Origin: Candidatus Zhuqueibacterota bacterium RBG_16_48_16
Lineage (GTDB): Bacteria; Zhuqueibacterota; Zhuqueibacteria; Residuimicrobiales; Sediminimicrobiaceae
Direction: 5' to 3'
Length of the DNA stretch: 5,186 bases
Assembly (NCBI GenBank): GCA_001771235.1
Contig: METF01000144.1
Coordinates: forward strand, 1-5,186
Positions 1 to 5,186 of this stretch are shown here, in pieces. Both the position numbers and the translations under genes were made by a program. The notes beneath the pieces are model-generated. The model made no database searches. It was not told the DNA's origin and saw only the letters and a list, made by a program, of their open reading frames with translations. The number at the start of each line of letters is the position of its first letter. The first letter of the stretch is position 1.

Positions 1-1
1 T

Positions 2-1897
2 GAAGTGACTTCGCGCGCACAAATTTCATCCTATCTCATTTCTTATGAGCCTAAAAATCTAAAACCCGGCAGGCACTGGATCAAGCTGGCCGTGCGTAAT
101 AAATTGGGAAAAGATATTCAGCCGCTGGTGGTGAACTTCAGCGTTTTGGGCCAGGACGGACAACAAGAGGTATCGCAGCAGTTTCATGCTCATCTGTTTG
201 CCGATGTCAGGCAGGAAAATATCCTGGGAAACGATCAATCCTTTTCCATGGCCGGCACGGAGTTTGACGGCAATTACGGCGCCCTGCGCTATGACGGCAG
301 GCTCTTCCTCACATCGCTCGAAGAAAAGGATGCCCAGCCCAGGCATCGATATTACCTCTCGCTGCAAACCGATTACATCGGCATCAAGGCCGGTGACGTC
401 AATCCGTATTACAACGATCTCATTTTGTGGGGAAAACGCGTTCGCGGTATTTCAGGTTTCCTTCATCTGGGTGCTTTTAACCTGGACGTCGTTTATGGCC
501 AGACCTACCGGGGGATAGAAGGGCAATACACGACGTCGACAGTTACCGATCCCACAAGCGGACAAGATTCGACCGTCACCTCGATAACGCGGTACGGCAC
601 TTATCAACAGAATCTCCTGGCCATCCGGCCCAGTTTCGGCAGGGGTCGGAATTTCCAGTTTGGCTTCAGTCTGGTCAAATCGCGGGACGATACCTCCTCG
701 ATCAAATACGGAACCATGCCAAAAGACAACCTGGTATTTGGCCCTGATGTGAAAATGGCTTTTGACAGAAACCGACTGGTGATCACCGCCGCGGCGGCCA
801 TGAGTTTTTTAACCAACAATACTTCAAACGGGGCTATCTCGAAGGAGGACATTGAGAAAGTCGTTGGCGGGGACGTCAGTATTCCGGTCAACCCGGCCGA
901 TTACGACCAATGGCTCATCATCAACGACAGCACCACCCCGCTGAACCCGACCGACCTGACGTCATTTGCCTATAACGTAAACCTGCGTTTGAATTATTAT
1001 AAAAATAATTTTCGCTTCGGATTCAAATCCATCGGCTCGGAATACTTGTCGCTGGCAAATAGCTGGATTCGCAAGGATATCGAGGGATTTTATTTTTCCG
1101 ACCGGGTGCGTTTTTTCAAGAACAAGTTATATGTCACTTTTGGCTATGAAGATTACACCGATAATTTTTCCCAAAAAACGGATAACCCAAAATTGGGTCT
1201 CAAAACCTTCAACTATGCCATCTCCTATTACCCCGGCCAGGGCTATCCCAATGTAAGCATCAGCTTGCGAAATCACAGCAGAGATAACGGAATCGATACT
1301 TATGAATCCACCCCTGGGACTATATCTTCCGGTACGGACAGTATCATCCAGGACTTGCGCCAGGATCAGCTCAACAGGGATTTGTCGTTCAACCTGGGGT
1401 ATGATTTTTTGGCCTTTGAGCAGAATCAAACGGTGAATTTCAGCATCGTCGCCGCCAGCAGAAATGACAACTTTGGCCGGGCCGAGAACGAGTTCAGCTC
1501 GAACATCCTGTTGATTAACGTGAGAACGCGCTACAATGTGCCCCTGACCACAACCGTCAGCTATTCGACGAACAAAAATTCCATGGCGGCCGGCCAATCG
1601 GATTTCAGGTTTAACATGCTGGGATTCGGGGGCGAGTACCAGTTGCTCGATCAGAAATTAACGACCTTTGCCGAATTGCGTTTTACCGGCGCCAGCGGAA
1701 CATCCGTCTCCGGTGATATCATCGATTATAGCCGGAACCATTTCCGGCTTGGGGCGCACTACTATTTCGGCCCCCGCCATTTCATCACCCTGGATGCCAA
1801 TATCCTGACGTTGAATAACCGGGGCATCGTGGCCGATCAATCGCAGAAATCCTACACCGATCGCATTTTTAGATTAAGATATGAAAGATTCTTTTAG
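2..1897 (+). CDS. Large outer-membrane beta-barrel protein with Ig-like N-terminal remnant (5' partial)
   Basis: Probably an outer-membrane protein of unknown specific function. The frame is open to the window edge (a Glu codon precedes the GTG at 5), so that GTG is unlikely to be the true start, and no signal peptide can be assessed. Counting from the GTG, about the first 50 residues (with the stretch LKPGRHWIKLAVRNKLGK) look like the last strands of an Ig-like beta-sandwich. Nearly all the rest alternates polar and hydrophobic/aromatic residues in 8-14 residue strands, separated by turns and Ser/Thr/Asp/Asn-rich loops (for example about 173-198 and 433-452). The protein ends in an aromatic strand, RLRYERFF, as expected of a barrel C-terminus recognised for outer-membrane insertion. 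A segment near 346-361 (EYLSLANSWIRKDIEG) resembles a motif I associate with uncharacterised FCB-group barrels; that is recollection, not a search. There are no plug or TonB-box features in the visible part. The cyclase gene follows after 90 bases on the same strand with no terminator between, so cotranscription is plausible. Confidence is high for a barrel and low for any substrate or role. Confidence 0.8.
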   Translation, partial: EVTSRAQISSYLISYEPKNLKPGRHWIKLAVRNKLGKDIQPLVVNFSVLGQDGQQEVSQQFHAHLFADVRQENILGNDQSFSMAGTEFDGNYGALRYDGRLFLTSLEEKDAQPRHRYYLSLQTDYIGIKAGDVNPYYNDLILWGKRVRGISGFLHLGAFNLDVVYGQTYRGIEGQYTTSTVTDPTSGQDSTVTSITRYGTYQQNLLAIRPSFGRGRNFQFGFSLVKSRDDTSSIKYGTMPKDNLVFGPDVKMAFDRNRLVITAAAAMSFLTNNTSNGAISKEDIEKVVGGDVSIPVNPADYDQWLIINDSTTPLNPTDLTSFAYNVNLRLNYYKNNFRFGFKSIGSEYLSLANSWIRKDIEGFYFSDRVRFFKNKLYVTFGYEDYTDNFSQKTDNPKLGLKTFNYAISYYPGQGYPNVSISLRNHSRDNGIDTYESTPGTISSGTDSIIQDLRQDQLNRDLSFNLGYDFLAFEQNQTVNFSIVAASRNDNFGRAENEFSSNILLINVRTRYNVPLTTTVSYSTNKNSMAAGQSDFRFNMLGFGGEYQLLDQKLTTFAELRFTGASGTSVSGDIIDYSRNHFRLGAHYYFGPRHFITLDANILTLNNRGIVADQSQKSYTDRIFRLRYERFF

Positions 1898-1958
1898 CCC
1901 GGAGAAATGGTAACCTCAATTGTAAAGGACCACAGGGTGCGTAAGGCAAGGTAAAAAC

Positions 1959-1974
1959 GACAGGATGACAGGAT
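1959..1974 (+). repeat. Perfect tandem 8-bp repeat (GACAGGAT x2)
   Basis: The octamer GACAGGAT occurs twice back to back just upstream of the cyclase gene. Each copy contains an AGGA purine core that could pair with 16S rRNA, so it may simply be a duplicated Shine-Dalgarno region. Alternatively, it could belong to a dispersed intergenic repeat family; similar CAGGAT-rich motifs are, from memory, common between genes in several environmental lineages. The repeat itself is directly visible; its role is inference. Confidence 0.6.
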
Positions 1975-1991
1975 TTTCAATGAGTCTATGA
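1968..1991 (+). promoter_or_regulatory. Ribosome binding site and three-codon minileader overlapping the cyclase start
   Basis: An ACAGGA element at 1968-1973 lies only 6 bases before an ATG at 1980, which opens ATG-AGT-CTA-TGA (Met-Ser-Leu-stop). The stop codon at 1989-1991 overlaps the ATG of the cyclase gene at 1988-1990. The same element is about 14 bases from the cyclase ATG, longer than usual. Ribosomes may therefore load at the minileader and reinitiate at 1988, or may use 1988 directly with a long spacer. No other plausible in-frame start exists between the in-frame TAA at 1952 and 1988. The spacing is seen directly; the coupling is a proposal. Confidence 0.35.
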
Positions 1992-4102
1992 AATTACGCA
2001 AAATAATACATTCCAGACCGGCCATGGGGAGCGTTATCACTCTTTGCACCGTAATCATTGCCTATATCCTGTCGATCATTCCGGTCATCGGCGACCTGCA
2101 ATACAAGTCGATGAACACCTTGTTTAATTTCCGCGGCCCCATCACGCCTGCGGATACCTCCATTATTATCATCGCCCTCGACGACCAATCGGCGACGAGC
2201 CTGCCGAGCAAATATCCGTATCCAGCCGGTTTCTATGCCAAGATGATCGATAACCTCGTCGATGCGGGTGTGCGGTTGATCGTCTTTGATGTCGAATTCA
2301 CCGAGGAGAACACGGCGAATCCGGAATTCGATATCCGGCTGGCCCGATCCGTGACGGATGCCAGGAACGTCGTTTTGGCGGGAAAAATTGTGGACGAGCT
2401 GGGCAGGCATAACACCAGAAACAGCTATGCGCTCCCTCCCATCGCCCCTTTGTTGCGCAGCATGGCGAAATGGGGCATCGTCAATGTGATCGAAGATGAC
2501 GACGGCTTTATTCGGCGCTACCTTTTGTTCCACCTCGTGCAAGACCGGCCATACTACCCTCTTGCACTGCACGCATTGGCCAGATTGGAAAACCAGAGCC
2601 TGCCGACGACTTATGATCAGGCATTAAAAACATTCCGCATCGGCAGCCACATCATCCCAAAAGTCAATCAAAACACCATGTATATCAACTTTCGCGGGCC
2701 GGCGAAAACATTCAACACCTATTCGTTGGCGAGTATTCTGGACGATTCCACATTCACTCTAAAAGGGGATGAGGACACGGATGTCTTTGAAAGCCATAAA
2801 GAGTGGGGAACCTTTAAAAATAAAATAGCCTTTGTCGGCGCCACGTCCGAAGAGCTGCAGGATAACAAATTCACGCCGTTTTATAATTACCAGGGGCTGA
2901 AGCAAAAGATGCCCGGCGTGGAAATGCACGCCAATGCGCTCAGCACTCTTATGAACGACGACTTTTTAAAGCCGATCGATCCGTTTATTCAGTTGCTGCT
3001 CACGCTGTTTATGGCGGGTTTTGCCTCGGCCATCACGTTGATCTTAAAGCCGGTCAAAGCTATGGTGATCGCAGCTCTGCAAATCGTGCTGGTGGCGTGG
3101 GTCATTTATCTGCTTTTTTCGCATCTTCACCTGGTCACCTTTACGCCGATCCCGGTTTCCGGAATCCTGCTTTCTTTTGTCATAACCAATGTCTACCAGA
3201 TTGTATTGGAGCAGAGAGAAAAAAATCGTATTCGAAAAACCTTTCAACAGTACGTTTCCCCGGCGGTTGTTGAAAAAATGTTAAGCACCGGCGAAATGCC
3301 ATTATACGGCGGTGAGCGGCGGACGTTGACGATTCTATTTTCCGACATTCGCAAGTTCACCTCTTTTTCGGAAACTCATGAGCCAGAGTTTGTCGTTCAC
3401 AGGCTATCGGAATATTTGACCGGGATGGTCGATGTCATCTTTAAATACAATGGTACTCTTGACAAATTTGTCGGTGACGAAATCATGGCCCTGTTTGGCG
3501 CTCCGTATTATTTTGAAGACCACGCCGAACGCGCATGCCAAACGGCTTTGGAAATGCAAATGAAGTTAAAAGACATGCAAAAAAAATGGCGGGGCGACAA
3601 GAACAGCATTTTCGATGTCGGCATCGGTATTAACACCGGCAAAGTCATTGTCGGCAATCTGGGTTCAGCCCAGTTGTTCGATTATACGGTCATCGGCGAC
3701 CAGGTCAATATCGGCGCCCGCCTGGAGAGCGCCAACAAAGAATACCAGACGACCATAATTCTCAGCGAGAGCACCTACGATCTGGTCAAGAGGCAGGCAA
3801 AAGTGAGAGAATTGGATTACGTGCGGGTGATGGGCAAAACCAAGCCTCTTCGTATTTATGAGCTTTTCGGCATGGATAAAATCCCGCAAATGGAACAGGA
3901 CTATCTCATCGATGTCTTTTACGAGGGGCTGACCGCTTTTCGGGAAAGAAGATGGGCGGACGCATTAAAAATCTTCCGGCGGGTTTTGCGGTACTTCCCG
4001 CAGGATGGGCCTTCGAAAATTTATACCATCCGTTGCCTGAATAATATCGAAAATCCACCTCCCGTCGAATGGGACGGGGTATACGAATTCAAAACGAAAT
4101 GA
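1988..4102 (+). CDS. CHASE2-domain class III adenylate/guanylate cyclase
   Basis: Membrane-bound cyclase expected to make a cyclic nucleotide (probably cAMP) from the nucleoside triphosphate in the cytoplasm in response to a periplasmic cue. Order along 704 residues: one N-terminal membrane helix (about 14-35); a periplasmic CHASE2 sensor (about 36-330) with the characteristic FDVEF (100-104), TPF (296-298) and PGVEMHAN (309-316) segments; three more membrane helices (about 333-354, 359-379, 385-407); a short linker, QREKNRIRKTFQQYVSP; and a class III catalytic domain (about 440-627). Catalytic residues look complete: metal-binding Asp453 (FSDIRKFT) and Asp497 (FVGDEIM), base-recognition Lys493 and Thr567 (DYTVIGD), and transition-state Asn574 and Arg578 (VNIGARLE). 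The Lys/Thr pair matches CyaC-type adenylate cyclases, so ATP is the likelier substrate. A tail (about 640-704) looks like a single TPR-like helical pair (GLTAFRERRWADALKIFRRVL), followed by a PPPVEWDGVYEF ending. ATG 1988 is chosen as the only reasonable in-frame start that leaves the first membrane helix intact. There is no HAMP domain, and the gene appears intact. Confidence 0.95.
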   Translation: MKLRKIIHSRPAMGSVITLCTVIIAYILSIIPVIGDLQYKSMNTLFNFRGPITPADTSIIIIALDDQSATSLPSKYPYPAGFYAKMIDNLVDAGVRLIVFDVEFTEENTANPEFDIRLARSVTDARNVVLAGKIVDELGRHNTRNSYALPPIAPLLRSMAKWGIVNVIEDDDGFIRRYLLFHLVQDRPYYPLALHALARLENQSLPTTYDQALKTFRIGSHIIPKVNQNTMYINFRGPAKTFNTYSLASILDDSTFTLKGDEDTDVFESHKEWGTFKNKIAFVGATSEELQDNKFTPFYNYQGLKQKMPGVEMHANALSTLMNDDFLKPIDPFIQLLLTLFMAGFASAITLILKPVKAMVIAALQIVLVAWVIYLLFSHLHLVTFTPIPVSGILLSFVITNVYQIVLEQREKNRIRKTFQQYVSPAVVEKMLSTGEMPLYGGERRTLTILFSDIRKFTSFSETHEPEFVVHRLSEYLTGMVDVIFKYNGTLDKFVGDEIMALFGAPYYFEDHAERACQTALEMQMKLKDMQKKWRGDKNSIFDVGIGINTGKVIVGNLGSAQLFDYTVIGDQVNIGARLESANKEYQTTIILSESTYDLVKRQAKVRELDYVRVMGKTKPLRIYELFGMDKIPQMEQDYLIDVFYEGLTAFRERRWADALKIFRRVLRYFPQDGPSKIYTIRCLNNIENPPPVEWDGVYEFKTK

Positions 4103-4108
4103 GGAGAG
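4101..4108 (+). promoter_or_regulatory. Shine-Dalgarno site coupled to the cyclase stop codon
   Basis: The purine run GAGGAGAG starts inside the cyclase TGA (4100-4102), and its GGAG core (4103-4106) lies 7 bases before the ATG at 4114. This near-ideal site decides the start of the small downstream gene in preference to the in-frame ATG at 4069, which lies within the cyclase coding sequence. Its position suggests translation coupled to the cyclase. Confidence 0.75.
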
Positions 4109-4113
4109 AGGTT

Positions 4114-4296
4114 ATGGAAGAAGATGTCAATAATGTGCAGGAGCCGCTCATCGGCGAATACAAAGGCAACCCGGTCATCACTCTAAATCCTGGGGATCGC
4201 TACCCATTTTCTTTCGGATTGACAAAAGCGAAACTCATTCTTCAACACCTTGACAAAATTAAAGAATTCATAAAGCAGTACGAAAAGCATGAGTGA
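4114..4296 (+). CDS. Small 60-residue protein of unknown function, coupled to the cyclase gene
   Basis: I cannot assign a function. The product is 60 residues, with no signal peptide and no membrane helix, so it is probably cytoplasmic. An acidic N-terminus (MEEDVNNVQE) leads into a short beta-like segment (EYKGNPVITL, 15-24), then a Gly/Pro/aromatic turn (NPGDRYPFSFG, 25-35), and finally a basic amphipathic helix (about 37-58, LTKAKLILQHLDKIKEFIKQ). The compact strand-turn-helix layout and the YPFSFG-KAKLIL pattern look like a real conserved small protein; I have an impression of similar short hypothetical proteins in other anaerobes, but no search was possible. The start is set by the strong ribosome binding site overlapping the cyclase stop. 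An in-frame ATG at 4069 would add 15 residues that merely read the cyclase tail in another frame and is not preferred. It is the last gene before the hairpin, so it is probably cotranscribed with the cyclase and could be a partner or regulator of it. Confidence 0.72.
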   Translation: MEEDVNNVQEPLIGEYKGNPVITLNPGDRYPFSFGLTKAKLILQHLDKIKEFIKQYEKHE

Positions 4297-4316
4297 AGTA
4301 TCAAAGGATATATAAC

Positions 4317-4345
4317 AAAAAAACCGCTTATGTGAAGCGGCTTTT
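4317..4345. terminator. Bidirectional Rho-independent terminator between convergent genes
   Basis: A perfect six-pair stem, CCGCTT (4324-4329) with AAGCGG (4335-4340), encloses a five-base loop. Seven A residues (4317-4323) precede it and CTTTT (4341-4345) follows it. Read on the minus strand, the stem is followed by seven T residues, a strong terminator for the TPR-protein gene ending at 4373. Read on the plus strand it has a weaker four-T tail after one C, suited to ending the cyclase/small-protein unit. It is the only obvious hairpin in the 76-base gap between the two stop codons. Confidence 0.82.
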
Positions 4346-4372
4346 ATTGCACAAAAATCGATAACAACTCAG

Positions 4373-5185
4373 CTATCCCGCCCTGTTCAGCCATTGCCTG
4401 GCTTTTTCGAGGTATTCGCTGTCGGGATATTCACTAAGCAATCCCTGGAAGTAGCTTCGCGCCCTGCTTATATCGCGAAGATTGTAATAACACCTGCCCA
4501 GCATAAGAGTGGCATCGTCTTTTTTATAGGATGTCGCATAGTTAAAGACGGCTTGAAACGCCTCGGCTGCTCGAATGTAATCTCCCATCCCAAAATAACT
4601 CTCGCCAATCCAATACTGGCAGTTGCTTGCCAATTTATGAGTCGGATACCGGTTTTTCAAATCATTAAGAACAGCGATGGCTCCCTGGTAATCGCGCGCA
4701 TAATAGCCTCTCAATGCGCTCTCATAAGTCATTGAAAAGCTGCCCGAACCGGCCGCATAGCCTGATGATGAGATGCGACCAAGCTCCGATTCCAGGTCTG
4801 ATATCCGCTGGTCCTTGAAATCGAGTGAAGTCCTCAATTCATCCAGTTCTTTTTCTTTGTTCTCAATAAGGCTGCTCAGCTCGTCAATTCTTGATTTTAG
4901 ACGGACATATTGTTCCATGCTCATGTCCGTTTCATCAGCATCGAGCTTGTCCAGTTTCGCCTCGAACATCGAAAGCTTGTCATCACCTCCCAAAGATTCT
5001 CCAAGCTCTGCCTGATCGAGTGCGAGCAAATCTTCCTGGGCCGATTTTTCCACCTTGCGGCCGCCAAAGTAATAAGTAAAACCGGCCCGGCCGTTCAGGT
5101 ATCCATCCTTGCTCTTGCCTCTTGTTGCTCCGTCAAGGTCATCGCCGGTTGTGTGGCGGTAATCGGCAAACGCATTTATGGCCAT
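4373..5185 (-). CDS. Outer-membrane barrel / coiled-coil / CpoB (YbgF)-like TPR protein (5' partial)
   Basis: Probably an envelope protein anchored in the outer membrane by a barrel, with a periplasmic C-terminal half. The reading frame runs to the window edge; the Met at 5185-5183 falls inside a barrel-like strand (AINAFADYRHTT) and is unlikely to be the true start. Counting from it: two apparent last strands (about 2-12 and 30-40, ending GFTYYFGG, typical of the closing strand of small OmpA-like barrels) flank a polar loop (13-29). Next come an acidic linker (about 45-87) and a heptad-rich coiled coil (about 88-138, e.g. KSRIDELSSLIENKEKELDEL), followed by a Gly/Ser hinge (139-150). Three TPR-type helical pairs follow (about 153-184, 187-220, 224-257), including YWIGESYFGMGDYIRAAEAF and a final YPDSEYLEKARQWL. 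The coiled coil plus three TPRs match the layout of CpoB/YbgF, the periplasmic factor linking the Tol-Pal system with cell-wall synthesis. CpoB itself has a signal peptide and no barrel, so this is a fusion relative to it. Tol-Pal function is inferred only from domain similarity; no tol genes are visible. It is convergent to the cyclase unit and shares its terminator. Confidence 0.82.
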   Translation of the reverse strand: MAINAFADYRHTTGDDLDGATRGKSKDGYLNGRAGFTYYFGGRKVEKSAQEDLLALDQAELGESLGGDDKLSMFEAKLDKLDADETDMSMEQYVRLKSRIDELSSLIENKEKELDELRTSLDFKDQRISDLESELGRISSSGYAAGSGSFSMTYESALRGYYARDYQGAIAVLNDLKNRYPTHKLASNCQYWIGESYFGMGDYIRAAEAFQAVFNYATSYKKDDATLMLGRCYYNLRDISRARSYFQGLLSEYPDSEYLEKARQWLNRAG

Positions 5186-5186
5186 C

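Noticed and set aside
5..7. GTG near the left edge as the true start of the barrel protein
   Set aside because: The frame is open upstream, and the protein would begin in the middle of a beta-sandwich without a signal peptide, which does not fit an outer-membrane protein.
1127..1597. A 156-codon open frame on the minus strand inside the barrel gene
   Set aside because: It is antisense to clear barrel strands, with no ribosome site or family resemblance that I can see; it is best explained as a compositional shadow.
1898..1958. A promoter or terminator between the barrel and cyclase genes
   Set aside because: I found no convincing -35/-10 pair, no Bacteroidota-type promoter pattern and no hairpin followed by a T run; the stretch is left unassigned.
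1994..2572. A 192-codon open frame on the minus strand inside the cyclase gene
   Set aside because: It lies wholly opposite the well-supported CHASE2 coding region, its product has no recognisable fold and it is rich in Arg, Asp and Val as expected of an antisense shadow.
4069..4113. Upstream in-frame ATG extending the small protein by 15 residues
   Set aside because: It would overlap the cyclase coding end and lacks a comparable ribosome site, whereas ATG 4114 has a near-ideal one.
4394..4735. A 113-codon plus-strand open frame opposite the TPR domain
   Set aside because: The minus strand here encodes convincing TPR repeats, and the plus-strand product shows no coherent pattern.
1..5186. 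CRISPR array, tRNA, insertion sequence, toxin-antitoxin pair or defence genes
   Set aside because: There are no spaced repeats, transposase motifs, inverted terminal repeats or tRNA-like folds visible. The small gene after the cyclase does not pair with a toxin-like neighbour.

Overview
The window carries the end of one gene, two complete genes and a fragment of a fourth. It looks like chromosomal DNA of a diderm (outer-membrane) bacterium with roughly balanced GC content. Two large outer-membrane beta-barrel-type proteins, and a CHASE2-type nucleotide cyclase with a short C-terminal tail, suggest the FCB group or a related candidate phylum (for example Calditrichota/KSB1-like or Zixibacteria-like). 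This assignment rests on protein style only. No rRNA or marker gene is present, so it is tentative.

Layout: positions 1-1897 (+) hold the 3' part of a gene for a large beta-barrel protein preceded by the end of an Ig-like beta-sandwich; its 5' end lies outside the window. After a 90-base gap with no visible terminator comes a complete CHASE2-class III nucleotide cyclase (1988-4102, +). Eleven bases later, with a ribosome binding site touching the cyclase stop codon, there is a 60-residue protein (4114-4296, +) of unknown function. The three same-strand genes could form one transcription unit. A hairpin with A and T tracts on its two sides (4317-4345) lies between this unit and a convergent gene (4373-5185, -). 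That gene encodes the end of a small outer-membrane barrel joined to a coiled coil and a CpoB/YbgF-like TPR domain; its 5' end also lies outside the window.

The best-supported functional reading is an envelope-to-cytoplasm signalling locus. The CHASE2 domain would sense something in the periplasm and drive synthesis of a cyclic nucleotide, most likely cAMP given the Lys/Thr substrate-recognition pair. The adjacent outer-membrane protein could supply or shape the signal. That link, and any role of the 60-residue protein, is inferred from gene order. The convergent gene is probably an independent envelope-organisation protein. I see no mobile element, CRISPR array, tRNA or rRNA. There is no strong evidence for an entirely new system; the most unusual points are the barrel/coiled-coil/TPR fusion, the small coupled gene and the leader of the cyclase gene.
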